Positions 36,790 through 48,681 of a stretch of 64,000 bases of DNA are shown here, in pieces (the first letter of the stretch is position 1; each line of letters begins with the position of its first letter). This DNA is from Amborella trichopoda (Eukaryota; Streptophyta; Magnoliopsida; Amborellales; Amborellaceae). The notes under the pieces were generated by a model. It saw nothing but the letters and a program-made list of their open reading frames with translations, had not been told where the DNA came from and searched no databases. The stretch covers positions 3,214,525 to 3,278,524 of the forward strand of contig NW_006499776.1 in NCBI RefSeq assembly GCF_000471905.2, given 5' to 3'. The position numbers and the translations under genes were made by a program.

Positions 36790-39700
36790 ACTGCTTACCA
36801 AAATTTTCTTTTCAAAATTTCCCCTGTGTTTCGTGAGTTTTCAAAAACCTTAATTTCTTTGGTTAAAATTGTAGCTCGGAACTCTGTCTGTTTCAAAATT
36901 CAATCTCTCTTCAAAACCTTCTAAAATGTTTTTAGAAAAATGAGTTTCATGGAGGCTTGGACATGATGCATCCGCTACCACCAAATCCTAGATTGTCATT
37001 CCGGCAAACCTCAGGAAAAACAAAAATCAACCTGTAAGTTCCCAAATAAAAAATGCCCGAACCTGTGGACCCCAAAGAATCAGAATAGAAGGCGAACCAA
37101 AAAGTTCAATTAGCCAGGAATTCATCATTTCATAAATTTATTCTAAATCAAACTCTCATTCGATTAGAGAACTAGACCTCGAGAAAAGGTCTAAAGTTGA
37201 AGATGACTACACTGGCAGCACCCAAATAGCATTAGGGTGACTACAATAAGGAATGTCATTGGTGCACAGATAGCATGGTTTATGTTGCCTATCACATCGG
37301 ATCCTGATAGTCATAGACTTCTCAACTGCACTGACTCAAATATAGCAGTGCCAGTTATATGTCTTATGGATCAAAAGCATCCATTGGCATACCACCTACC
37401 CAAAGGGTATTGATCATTCAAAAGAACGATCACTCGAAAAACTTTTCCTCCCCACCGTATCTCAGGTGTCTACTTCTTTATCATTCACTCAGTTTCCTAA
37501 GTGAATTCCAAAGAGGGGCAACTTTGAAACCTCCCCTCGAAATTTTTGCTAAGGGAATTCTTAAAACCACGATTCTGAATCTAAAGGACCATAAACACCC
37601 TAGTAGGCCATAGGCAACCTATACCCAATATAATTATCCCAAACTTCCTAAAACCTATCCCAAATCGATGTAGACCCAAAGATCTTTCGAACGGTCCATG
37701 AATTGCCTTAATCGATAAAATGGATAAAAAGATATAGAAAATGACCAATAGGTCCCTGCCTGATGGGCCCATGGTGACTTGCTCGACAGGGGGCACATTG
37801 GGCAGCCCGACATGGAGCGTGTCAAGCAGACCAGCCCAACACGTGACGTGTTGGCATGCCCCCAAATCCCTTCATGGGCCTAGTCAAGCTCGATGATGCA
37901 GTAAAATGGGCATTTTCTTAATGATCAAGCCAAAAAATTCTAGATAGATTAAAAAAAATCCAAAAAATTACAAATTTAGCACTATAAATACCCCTTCCTC
38001 CATAACCAAAAGAGGAAATCAAGAAATCGTGAGAAATTCTTGAAATTAAAAAAATAGCCCAAAAATAGCCTAGAAAACACCAAAAAATAGGAAAACCCCT
38101 TAGAAAATTTTGAAAAAATAGAAAAAATCCCAAAAAATCCCCAAAATCTCAGTAAATTCAAAAATTTGGATTGAAGAGAAGCCTAAAAAAATCTTAGAAA
38201 TCTAGTGAAAAACCTCCTAAACCCTCATAAAAGCTTAGGTAGATACTACAAAAAATTCACGAGCTTTTCCTCTAGCCTTAAGAACCTTAGATCTAGATAA
38301 AAATACCTTAGATCTATTGATTCCCAGAAGCATAGGCATCTAACAGCAGATGGTGGTACAAATCAAAGTACAGCTTGATCTAAGCCTGAAACTCCGAGTT
38401 TCGCATCCCCAGAGGTAAGTTCCCTTCCCTTTTTCAATTGTAGTTAATTTTACCATTTAAATTAGTATTATTTTTTATATTTTTTGTTATTTCTTGCTTT
38501 ATAAAGTTTTTGAAGAGTTTTTAATGCAAAATATATAGATCTGGAGGCTGACGCTGCCAATGGACCCAAGAAAGGAGCAAATTTGAATAGATATGTACCA
38601 TTCTTGTGCCCATAATTTGAGCGACCCCACTATCTCTATTTTTCACAAAATTAACTTAGTTTTTGCTAAGATTTGAGCAGATCTCTTCTCAAGATCAACG
38701 CGGATAGGAGCGTAAACATATAGAAAGGTTCTTCATGATAGCATTCAAGGTATTACAAAACCTATAATATTTAGGTTGCTTAGAGAGGTTAGAGTGAATG
38801 ATATCAATCATTTGATCTATGAAGTAATCCAAAGAAGTAAATACTTACAAAGAGAATACGAGGTGTAAGATTATGCCTGCGATGGTTGTAGTCCATGTTC
38901 TTAAGAGTTAGGGGAGATTGTGGTCACTAGGTTTCCCTGTAACTCTTGCTATCAAGAAATGATATGGTGTTTATCCCTCTCCATCTCTTTCGCCCTAGTT
39001 TTCTCTCTCTAAGAGTTTTGCGTGCCCTATAGGTTGCAGGAAGTGTATATATTCGCTCACAATTACTAATAAAATATGCAATATAGATTTTGTGATTTCA
39101 ACTATGTATAAATGTCGGTGAAATATAAAGATTGCGTGTGATCTCTCTCTCCTCTCTCATACAATCTTTTCTTTCTATATCTCTAGTTTTGAGAGTTTTG
39201 CTTGCTTTCACGATCTCTCTCTCTTACTTAGCTGGGTTTCCATTATTGATTATTATGCTCTTTTACCATCTCTCTTCACACAAGCACAAGTTTCTCTGAG
39301 ATGATTGTCTATTCCTTTTCCAAGATAGCTGTTGGGCCTTCTTTTTGTACCAACAAGCCTCTAAGAAATTTGTGTAAAATTTGCATTATCCATTTAATTG
39401 GATGGTGCAGAAGGCTGCAGCTGTGCATGTTGGGCTTCAGCAGCAGCGGTAAAGAAACCATATAAAATAAAGGAAAGTTTATCAAAATACTCATGAAAGA
39501 TACACTATTTGATATTTTTGCACATTTGCAACTATTCCAACATATAATCATGTGTCTTTTGATAGCTATTGTGAAATTAAATCAAACTATGTGGGTAAAA
39601 TATTTCGTAGTATATCTCTCATCGATATTTGATAAATTTCCCTAAATAAATATCAGTGCACCGTAACACTCTTTTTTAGTGTACAAACATTGAAAATAAG

Positions 39701-40480
39701 GAAGATATTATATAGGAAGTCGAGGTCAAACACGTTAAGGGTCAAAATGTCATAATTAACATTAGAGGATTTACTTTCAGTTCACTAATGTACCTCCTCA
39801 AAATGTACCTCCTCAAAATGTTTTTGAACAATGCCCAAAAAGTAACATTGTTTTAGGGTTCAAAACCCTAAAAACAAAGATATTTTAATAATTTGGCACA
39901 CCTAAGAGGCCTCAACCAAATGACATGAGTACCTCTACTTGGTTCAAATTACTAAAATGCCTTATTTCTTAAAATGTTTCCAATCCTGATTAAGGGCAAT
40001 TTGGGTAATTTTTGATATATTTTTGATACGACACTCGAAGCAAATGAAAAATTAAAAAGTAATCCCCTTAATGCTAATTGGTTTTTTTTAAACCTCTCAA
40101 TGATTTTCTTGAATGATATTATCCCCTTATAAAATATATTAGCACTTTTTATTTTTTTCTTTTTGAAACTAATAGTGGCACTATTCCTTGCGTGACACTG
40201 ATTCGAGAAACTCTAGATGCAGTTGGTTGATCCATCATTTTAATTCATCCATCCAATATAAACTATGGTGGGAAGTACATAAATGTGAAACATGAGCCCC
40301 AACTAATGATTTGGATTGGATTAAATGAGAGCGAGTTTGGACGAACCAAGGTGGCATTTAACTTTCTTTGCAGCTTTCCCTTACTGCTGCTTTTCCTGGA
40401 TTTGGGACAAAGGTGAAAATTGTTAGCCTAAAAGTTGAGAACCTTATTACCTTATTTGATAAATTGTGTTGTTGGCATTT
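36790..40480. other. No gene seen; one LTR-like stretch with TATA box
   Basis: At 37981-37990 (+) an 'actataaata' box follows a GC-rich block (37750-37890). An A-rich leader and a possible donor 'ccccagaggtaagttccc' (near 38410) follow. This would fit an LTR and leader, but there is no partner copy and no coding region. Open frames at 37359-37613 and 37581-37865 are unsupported. 39780-39830 contains a 17-bp duplication (cctcctcaaaatgta). The rest is AT-rich. Confidence 0.35.
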
Positions 40481-40853
40481 TTCATTTGTTTATTATTGAG
40501 AAAGTTGGAAGCTGCCTGTTTAATTCACTTATTAGGCATATAATTGTAAAATGCATATTTTGAATAAGATTTTCTAACTTAAACTCATCTAATTCAATTA
40601 TTATAAAATGTATGGTTGAGATTAAATTTTGTAACTTAAGAGTGGAAGACACCCAATAACAATTGAAATTTCATACTTTAATCACATATGAGAGTTCTTT
40701 CATATGAAAAGTTTTTCTCGAAAACTTTTTCATTCGAACCAAACGGTGTATCTCTTGATAAAACATAGTAAATCAGATTAAACACCAAACAACAAAAAAG
40801 GAAATGCAACAAATACAAGGGTGAGAAAGAAGAAGCCCAACATAGTGGGGTGC

Positions 40854-41723
40854 TCAAGAAGGTGTCACTGCCTCAAGGAACTCTTCATCAACTTCCAAAG
40901 CGTCCATGTACTCCGGAAGGAGACACAGCTCCACTTCGGTGCTTCCACCACCTTCAGGGGCAGGCAATGCAAACGCCTTCCCATCGTACCTGTTGTCGTG
41001 CCCCACTCTCGCCTGAATCGGCTTTCCCCACCCGAAATCATTGCCATACATATCGAACCTAGGAGAGCTCCCCATGAGAAGGTGAGTCGAGCCAAAGCTG
41101 CTCAGATGCGTCACATGTGGGTTTCTAGCTTGGGCCGCCAGCCCCTCACGTGACTCTTGGTCAGTCTGAGAGGAAATTAGCTTCTGCAAGAGCCCTGCGG
41201 CCCAAGCTAGGTTGTGGCTCAAAAGCTCTCCAGCAGTAGTCAAGGCATAGACAGAACGGATAATGTTACCGATGCTGTTGGCTGGCATGGGAGGTGTCAC
41301 TCTCTGTCGATATGTCACATACAGGCTGCACCTAACGGTCTCACCTTCTGGGTTCTTCCGAGCACGGGTCACGCCTCGCCAGAGGTGTGCATAGAGGACT
41401 TGGAAGGATGAGAATGGGGGCGCATCTGGATCTTTGGTGGCGTTTGCCTTGGCTTTAAGTATGGCAATGGAAGCCGCGCTGAAGTGGAATACCCTCTCCT
41501 TGAGTGGTGGGGGAGTGAACCTGTCGACCAGGCCGGGGTGGAATGGAAGCTTTATAGGGACAGGGTAGGGGAACCATTGCTCCGACACCGGTGGCCGAGA
41601 TATTTTCTCGGCACCTCTACACAGCTCTGACAAGGCATTAACAATCATCCAGTATGATGTGCCATCGAACAAAGCGTGGTTGGTGGAGGTTCCAATAAAG
41701 ACCCCATCTACTAGTTCTGTCAC
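40854..41723 (-). CDS. BAHD acyltransferase, exon 2 (C-terminal 289 residues)
   Basis: This exon completes the gene that starts at 50382. It begins at GTG ACA GAA (41723), just after a TTTTCTAGTGGAACAG acceptor. Using the nearer TAG as acceptor would give a stop after four codons, so the AACAG site is the right one, in phase 0. In the joined 441-residue protein the catalytic HXXXD motif is HALFD (His168, Asp172). The structural DFGWG motif is at 381-385, preceded by 'FDMYGN', and a loop 'YRQRVTPPMPANSIGNII' is typical. BAHD enzymes are soluble and move an acyl group from CoA to an alcohol or amine; His acts as the general base. Length matches the family (430-460). By overall look it fits the group of Arabidopsis At3g50280-like proteins; the substrate cannot be told. 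A possible AATAAA poly(A) signal is at 40494-40489. No stop or frameshift is seen. Confidence 0.92.
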   Translation of the reverse strand: MTELVDGVFIGTSTNHALFDGTSYWMIVNALSELCRGAEKISRPPVSEQWFPYPVPIKLPFHPGLVDRFTPPPLKERVFHFSAASIAILKAKANATKDPDAPPFSSFQVLYAHLWRGVTRARKNPEGETVRCSLYVTYRQRVTPPMPANSIGNIIRSVYALTTAGELLSHNLAWAAGLLQKLISSQTDQESREGLAAQARNPHVTHLSSFGSTHLLMGSSPRFDMYGNDFGWGKPIQARVGHDNRYDGKAFALPAPEGGGSTEVELCLLPEYMDALEVDEEFLEAVTPS

Positions 41724-42154
41724 CTGTTCCACTAGAAAATATTAAATTCTTACCAACCTATTTCCTTTTTTTCTCAATTCAATTGTTAACTAGGAGTGTT
41801 GGACATCGTCATGGCATTCAGTAACAAGTGAAACAAATTAAAGATTTCTCAGATTGAAAGCATTCATGCTTCTGTTGTGATAAGTGATATATGTTTAAGT
41901 GTATTTGCTGTTTTTAAGGTTTTCTTTGCATGTATATACTATTGACCACGCCAATAAGCTCAACGTATGGTGCAATAGAGGCATAGGTTTTGGTGATGTT
42001 AGAGTTATGATAAGATGTGGTCAAAATATTTTTTCCCCTTAAGTCTAGGAGCCATAGGTTTTGGTGCATTAATCATGGAAGTTATATAAGTTTCATGCAT
42101 CAAACACGTAAGTTGTATAATAATGGGAACTTCCTTCTTCCTCCCCCTAAATTC

Positions 42155-42383
42155 TTGTTATCGAATACGCCCTAAAGATATGTGGGTAGTTATTTTAATG
42201 TGAGATTATGATTAGAATGTATGTGTTCTTTGAAGTTTGAGTTTATCCTCTCTAAACATATATTTACTTATAGTTTATATAAAATCCTTTGCTAAAAGGA
42301 GTGTTTTTTTCATACAATAGCAGCAGCATGTTTAAAAAACCGTATTCAATAGCAGCAAGTATGTATGTTGAAAAAACCCAACA
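42155..42383 (+). mobile_element. 5' LTR of the intronic Copia element
   Basis: 229 bp, TGTTAT...CCCAACA. Compared with the 3' LTR it lacks about 100 bp after 'gattag' and has a short internal duplication ('aatagcagcaagtatgtatg') near its end. Confidence 0.65.
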
Positions 42384-42388
42384 ATTTG

Positions 42389-42402
42389 TGGTACCAAAGA
42401 AC
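42389..42402 (+). promoter_or_regulatory. Primer-binding site of the intronic Copia element
   Basis: 'tggtaccaaagaac' lies 5 bases after the LTR. It resembles the Copia site TGGTATCAGAGC that pairs with initiator tRNA-Met, with two changes. Confidence 0.55.
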
Positions 42403-42719
42403 AGATTGCCAAAAGAGATAGGCATAGGCGTGGATATTTATTATTTGGAGAGGACATTTAGGACCAGCAGGTCAAAGCCAAAACTTAGAGAAAAGGTAAT
42501 AGAAATTTAAATTTCTTTACTTAATTTGCCGCATCATTCTATATGACAAATAATAGTAGTCCATCAAATATTTCTCAACCATCAATTCCAATTTTTCAAA
42601 GGTGAATTTTTTTAGCATTGGAATATTAAAATGAAAACATTATTTTAGTTTCAAGATTTAAGGCATGTGGTTGAGAATGGTTGTGCAGAGCATCTAAGTG
42701 AATATGCTAAACTTACTGC

Positions 42720-43420
42720 AGCCCAAACGATAGAGATAAGAAGAAAAAAAAGGGATTTGAAGGCATTAGTTTTCATACAAAAAGCAGTTCATGAGTAAAT
42801 TCTTTCAAGGATTGTTTTTGCAACTTTGTCGACTGAAGCTTGGAGTATTTTGCAAAAGGGATATCAATGAACAAATAAGGTAAAAACAGTAAAACTCCAA
42901 TCCGTTCGACGAGAATTTGAAACTTTGCTTATGAAAAATAATGAAAATATTCAAGATTTTCTTGTTAGGGTGACTACAATAGTTAATCAAATGAAATCAT
43001 TTGGATAAAATATTTTAGATGAAAAGATAGTTGAAAAAGTTTTGAGAAGTATACCATCTAAATTTGATCATGTAGTTGCTACAATAGAAAAATTTAAAGA
43101 CTCGGATATCTTCTTATTTGATGAACTAATGGGCTCTTCGCGAGCAAATGAAAACAAGATTAATAGGTCAATACAGAAAAATAAGGAGCAGGCATTTCAA
43201 TCTAAGGTGGAGTCATCCTCGAAAAAATTATAACAATTTTGAGAGATATGTACGTAGAGGATGTGGAACAGGTGGATATAATGGTAGAAGTAGAGTCAGA
43301 GGAAGAGGAACGTTTGGTTACACGAATGACCAAAGAAATTCACCTAGTGAGGAAAAAGGTAACAATGCAAATAGAGGAGGTAAAAATACAAATGTACTCA
43401 ATGTTTTGATGGCAAAAAAT
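42720..43420 (+). pseudogene. Copia gag (UBN2-type), decayed
   Basis: Translation gives 'TEAWSILQKGYQ', 'LQSVRREFETLLMKNNENIQ', 'DFLVRVTTIVNQMKSFG', then 'RSIPSKFDHVVATIE', all typical of the Copia gag (UBN2) domain. Several stops interrupt it. After a Gly/Arg-rich stretch (43250-43320), a ruined zinc knuckle 'CFDGKKFGHI' is visible near 43405, with the second Cys missing. Confidence 0.75.
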
Positions 43421-43431
43421 TTGGTCATATA

Positions 43432-45720
43432 GTGAATGATGGTATTTTAGGCCGAACCAACAAGCCAATTTTGTTGAAGAAAAGGAATTATACGAGACTA
43501 ACTATGTTTAGCATATATGTAAAAGAAATTGTAAATGATGTTTGGTTTTTGGATAGTGGGTGTAGTAACCACATGTTTGACTTGAAGAATATTCTTCAAA
43601 ATATTGATGAAATTGTGAATATCCATGACTTTGGATGATAAGCGAGTGTGAGTTGAAGGTAAAAGAACAATTGTATTAAGAACATCATCCGGTAAGGTTA
43701 AGGAGTTAAATGATGTTTTATTTGTTCCAAATCTTGCACATAATTTGTTGAGCATTGAAACTTTGATGCAAATGGCTTATTCCATTCTATTTGATGATGA
43801 TAGATGCTCCATTAAAGATAAAAAAAAAAAAATCTGGTTTGATCATTGCAAATATTCAAATGGCTGACAAAAAGATGTTCCCTTTTGACTTGTCGGGCTT
43901 AGAAAATCATGCAAGTGCTAGAAATGAATCTTAGATATGGCATATGAGCTATTGACATCCTCACTTTAATAGAATGAAACTATTGAATAAAAAAAATGGT
44001 ATAGCTTACCAAAAATTAGTCATGATGGTAAACTTTGTGAAACTTGTCTTTATGAAAAACAACATCAAATATTATTTCCAGTAGGAAAGGCATGGAGAGC
44101 AAAATGTCTACTTGAATTAGTTTATGCTGATGTGAGTGGTTCAATGCAAACTAAGTCCATAAGTGACAACACATATTTCTTATTATTTATAGATGATTTT
44201 AGTAGAAAGTGTTGCGTATAATTTTTAGAACAAAAAATCCAAGGCATTTCAAATGTTTAAATGATTCGAAGCATTGGTTAAAAAGCAAAGTGGTTTTTCC
44301 ATAAAGACTTTGCTTACAGATAGAGGGGGTGAATTTGTTTCAAATGATATTGATTCTTTTTGTAAATAAAATGGCATTTACGGACACCTTATTACTCATT
44401 ACACACTTGAGAAAAATGGAGTAGCAGAGAGGAAAAACATGACTATTGTTGAAATGATAAGGAGTTTGTTAAAAGAAAAATATCTTTCAAATGATTTTTG
44501 GGAAGAAGTTGTGGTCATTTCAATTTATTTGTTGAATAGATCTCCAACAAAGGCAATACAAAAGCAAACATCATATGAAGCATGGAGTGGAAGCAAACTT
44601 GATGCAAGTCACTTTAAAGTCTTTGGTTGTAATGCCTAGGCATTTGTAAATTCTGAATTTTGTAAAAAATTGGATAAAACAAGTGAGAAATGTGTATTTA
44701 TTAGATATCTATCAAATCTCAAGGGTATCAGTTGTGTAACTTAAAACCTAAAACATTAATCACAAGCCGTGAGGTTGAATTTGATGAAAATGGTTTTCGG
44801 GATTGGAGCAAAATCATGGAGGAAGGTAAATTTGCACTTCCATTGACTTTGGAAAATAATAGCATAGAAGTTTGTAATGATTTGCCTATAAATACATCCT
44901 TAGAAAGCCCACTAAGGAGACTTAGATCTTCACAAGAAATTTATGAATCTTGTAGCTTCACTCTTTTTGTTGCAGATATAATAAGTTTTGAAGATGAGAA
45001 GAAAGAATGGCAAGAGGCAATGAAAGAGGAGATGATGGGCATTGAATGAAAACAAATATAGTAGTTTGCAGATTTGCCACAAGGAAAAAAGACGATTGGC
45101 CTAAAATAAATCTTCAAAACAAAATACAATGTTGATGGAAGTGTACAAAAAGCATAAAAGTCGACTACTGGCAAAGGATATGCACACTACCAAGGTATTG
45201 ATTTATTTGAAACATTTTCCCTTATTGCGAGGTTAGAAACTATAAGAACAATTTTAACAGTTGCGGCTCAAAAACAATGGCCTATATATCAACTTGATGT
45301 CAAATCTACTTTTTTAAATGGAGATTTTGAAGAGGATGTGTATGTAATTCAACCCAAAAAGTTTAGAGCTAAAGAAAAAAAGAAAATTTCTATAAATTAA
45401 AAAAAATTCTTTATGGCCTTAAACAAGCCCCGAGAGCATGGTATGGCAGTTGCATGTCAAGCTATGTGGCTAAAGAGATTAACTGGAGATCTTCGTAATC
45501 ACCAAGAACATGTGACTAAAATTTGTGCGACAACAAAACAACAATCACCATGACAAAGAATCCAATATTTCATAGACAAATGAAGCACATCAAAATTAAA
45601 CATCATTTCATCCAAGATGTGGTGCCGAAAGGCTTAATTGACGCAAAATACGAACAAGTAGCTTATGGTTTCACAAAAACCCTCTCATTTGTAAAGTTTG
45701 CATATTTCAAAATTACTTGA
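43432..45720 (+). pseudogene. Copia pol: protease, integrase, RT fragment, RNase H fragment
   Basis: The protease motif 'WFLDSGCSNHM' is at about 43545-43580. The integrase zinc region gives 'HPHFNRM' and 'CETCLYEKQH' (43960-44060), then 'YADVSGSM', 'FLLFIDDFSRK' (catalytic D), 'TDRGGEFVSND' (D) and 'NGVAERKNMTIVEM' (E), so the DDE set is visible, though in broken frames. 'YEAWSGSKLDASHFKVFGCNA' closes the core. RT starts 'WQEAMKEEM' (45010) and reaches 'YQLDVKSTFLNGD' and 'AWYG' (45440). There it jumps, out of frame, to an RNase H piece 'CQAMWLKRLTGDL'. About 1 kb of normal pol, including the YVDD box, is missing, so it is dead. Confidence 0.85.
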
Positions 45721-45833
45721 TATAAAAGATTTTGCATCAAAAGGAAGTATTAAATAGTGATGCAAAATCATCGGAAGATAGTCACATGAGAGTCTTGTAA
45801 CTCTCATATTATTGGTAGTTATGGGTTAATAGT

Positions 45834-46122
45834 TGTTATCTCTACTCTCTCTCTATCTAAAGATACGTGGCTAGTTATCATAATGGGAGGTTAAAATTAG
45901 TAGGTGATTATTCAAATTGGTTTCACCTAAGTTGTTGTTGGTGGTTTTAAAATTGTTTGCAAGACCTTTAAATAGGCACTTCCTAATGGAATGAATGTGT
46001 GCATTGAAGTTTGAGTTTATCCTCTATAAACTTGTGTTTACTTACAGTTTGTCTAAAAACCTTTCCTAAAATGAGTGTGTTTATACATTAGCAGCAGCTA
46101 TGCATGTTTAAAAAACCCAACA
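45834..46122 (+). mobile_element. 3' LTR of the intronic Copia element
   Basis: 289 bp, TGTTATC to CCCAACA. It is more complete than the 5' LTR. No convincing polypurine tract precedes it. Confidence 0.65.
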
Positions 46123-47304
46123 GTAATGTTCTTGAACCGCTCCAACAAAGGCACATGTTATGCACATGTGCAGATGTGCTTATGATCTTTGATGTTGGCC
46201 TTGCATACGAACCACATATTAGAGTATTGAAAACCACATTTTTGCATTCTCTCAATAGGTCAAAGCGTTTTTGTCTTTATTGCCGACCCATGTGAACCAT
46301 GAGGTTCTTGTGTGTATTGGTTTATTGCATATGGCCTTGAGTGTTTTGTTTTAGGCCCTGTGCTCTCTTCTAGTAAGTTCATAGACGCTTTTTTTATAGT
46401 GTGCAGTTTGTATAGAGCTTAGGCTCTAAACAATCAAATTAGAGCCTAGTTTCAAATAGTATCGAGAAATGTGGTTTCAATACTGGAAATATTTGTGATA
46501 ATGTAAAAATATATTTTTATCTTTATTTATGAAGTTTAAAGCTTCAAAAATAGTGTAGATTAATAGATGTATGAAAACTTGAAAATTTTGAAAATTGACG
46601 GTCCAAAAATACGTCACAAAATACATTATTTTTAAAACTTGAAATCCATTTTTTTCTCATGGCCATGCATCTTGATGTTGAGATGATCAATTTGAGAAAA
46701 TTTGGGCATCAAAACAACCTATTCTAGTGAAATTTTTGAGGTGGGCTCTAATTCGATTGTTTAGAGCCTCGGCTTTATATAAACTTACCTCTTTTTTATA
46801 TGATTTTTCATTAATCATTAGCCACACATGAGAGTCAATCTTCATTCCCACATTGCTAGTGTTACTGTTCCTCATACTTTTTCATATCAAGTCCACCTTT
46901 ATTTTTTGTTATGTAAATGGTGCTCCATTTAACAATGTTTGGGTGCTTTAGGATTTAGTTGTTGCCTCAAAGAAAATTCTTTTGAAGGCGAGGCACCTAT
47001 GATTTAAAATTGGGAGAAGGCATAGGGTGAGCAAGGTGAGTTTCCTAGTGCATAAATATATTTCAAGGTCTTATCCTTGGATAGGGATCGAGCTTGGGCT
47101 TGGGTGGTTAGCAATTGACATTAATAATGCTACATCACATTTGCGATCATTTTTGTTGAACTACCGTTAAAAAAAAAAAAAATATTTTCAGATTTCATAT
47201 AATTTTATAAAAAAAAAATATTTTCAGTTTTCATATAATTTTATTAATGAGAGTTATCAAAGTTCTAGTAACCTACCACCAGCAACAACTCCAATATGAT
47301 ATAA
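46123..47304. other. Intron sequence, nothing recognised
   Basis: AT-rich intron DNA with two similar A-tract and 'ttttcagatttcatataatttta' blocks near 47185 and 47225, a short local duplication. No gene. Confidence 0.5.
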
Positions 47305-47625
47305 AAAGGGGTGACAAACAGCCCAAGCTCAACCATTAAATTTGGTCATAGGGTAGGGACTAAGCCTGAAATCTAGGCCTAGAGTTTGGGGCGGACCAAG
47401 ATTTGGCTAGAGGTAATAGCCTGGCCCGAAACTGGCAATTTTTGTTTTCCCTCTTATGAATATAGAAAACAAGAAAATTTCATATCAATTGGCCCCATAC
47501 GAAATCCTGAAAATAAGGCTACGCAAGGCCACCTAGTCCAAGAGTAGTGCCGGCTCAGGGCCTGGCCAGGCCCAAACATGTCCTTTCTGGTTCTTTGGTC
47601 GGCCCGGCTCTGCTCCCCTTTGAAA
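47305..47625. repeat. GC-rich worn repeat, possibly a small hAT-type element
   Basis: It opens with 'aaaaaggggtgacaaacagccc' style sequence and closes with 'cggctctgctcccctttg', which is roughly the inverse. The middle is rich in 'cctggcccg' and 'ggcccggct' words. Many small plant hAT elements look like this. No matching target duplication was found. Confidence 0.3.
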
Positions 47626-47908
47626 GGGTAAAAGATAAATAATAGATAATTAAGCGTATGGTATCACTGGTATCTCCGGTATCTCCGAAGTCCAAAATTC
47701 ACATGGGCAAATGACTAAAGCACACGGCCTAAATTAAGCGACTTTACAAGAAGAAACAAGAAACATCTCATGGATTTCTTGTAGATCAGATCAAATGTGT
47801 ACTTCATATACCGTAAAATTCTAAGAATACGATACATCTGCAGATCACATTAAACGTGTACTTCATATACCCTAAAATTAGAAGAATAAAAGACATCTTA
47901 TATCTTAT

Positions 47909-48620
47909 GGGAAAGTACCCGTACACCTCAAAAGAACTTTGTAGACATTCTGCATCTAATATTTTTAGTATGACACCCATAACTCAATTACTGTTTTTTC
48001 TTGCTTTTACCTTAATAAAAAAGTCAATGTTATAAACATTAAATTACCCTTACCCATTAAATCTCTCGACCCCCTCTCTCTCTCTCCCCACCCAATATTA
48101 GTCTCTCTTTCCACCCAATATCAGTCTCTCTCTTTCTCTCATTGAAAAAAAGCGGTCCGGCACAAGAGTGTGTTGGGCAGGCTTCTAGCTTTTAGAGATC
48201 CAAAAGCCTCGTGACCGATCCAGCACACTTTTGAACCAAACAGAAGAAAAAAAAAAGTAGTTTGCCACAAAAGTATGTTGGACCGCCTTCTGCCTTGTGA
48301 AATTTTAGAAGCCTCGTGACTAGACACAAAAGTGTGCCAGACCGGCTATAAGGCTTCTAGAATTCCAGAAGCTAGAAGCTGACCCGGCACACTTCTGTGT
48401 CGGACCGCATTTTTCAACGCAAGAGAGACAAAGAGGAAAAGAGGGTGGGTTGAAAGAGATTTAATGGGTAGGGTAAAAGAGGGGAAGGGTAATTTAATCT
48501 TTAAAATATTGACTTTTTGACTCGGATAAATGCAAGAAAAAACAATAACTGAATTATATGTGTGATACTAAAAATATTGGGGGTAGAATATCCACCAAGT
48601 TCGGTATCCATAATTTTCCC
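47909..48620. mobile_element. Foldback / Mutator-like element with ~300-bp inverted repeats
   Basis: The left arm from 47909 and the reverse complement of the right arm to 48620 match through a long series. These include GGGAAA at the ends, 'taatatttttagtat.acac', 'gttttttcttgc.ttta', 'aaaaagtcaat', 'taaattacccttacccatta' (right arm variant), 'taaatctct', a CT-rich stretch, 'gcggtccg.cac' and 'cttctagctt'. Arms are near 80% alike by eye. No transposase fits in 712 bp, so it is non-autonomous. No 9-bp duplication was found at the exact ends, and tandem duplications on both sides blur them. Confidence 0.6.
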
Positions 48621-48681
48621 TATAAGTTATACTACATCCACCAAGTTCAGTATCCATAATTTTCCATATAAGTTATACTGT
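48590..48681. repeat. 46-bp tandem duplication
   Basis: 'atccaccaagttcggtatcc' plus the next 26 bases occurs at 48590 and again at 48636 with a few changes. It includes the right tip of the inverted-repeat element, so the tip was duplicated. Confidence 0.85.

Larger units (their letters stand above)
42155..46122 (+). mobile_element. Truncated Ty1/copia retrotransposon in the intron
   Basis: Both LTR-like ends begin TGTTATC and end CCCAACA (42155-42383 and 45834-46122). They share 'ctaaagata.gtgg', 'gaagtttgagtttatcctct' and 'agcagca..tgcatgttta'-type blocks. Inside, in plus orientation, are gag, protease, integrase, the start of RT and the end of RNase H. The element is 4.0 kb, below the usual ~5 kb, because the middle of pol is deleted near 45440. 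The flanking 5-bp sequences (attct and gtaat) do not match. It lies antisense to the host gene, so its own signals do not cut the gene's transcript in the sense direction. Confidence 0.85.

Noticed and set aside
40821..41153. 110-codon frame on the plus strand opposite the BAHD exon
   Set aside because: Shadow of the GC-rich coding exon on the other strand.
47305..47625. GC-rich patch as a CpG island or promoter
   Set aside because: It is made of repeated gggcc/ggccc words also found at 12.9 and 53.4 kb, which fits a worn repeat better than a promoter.
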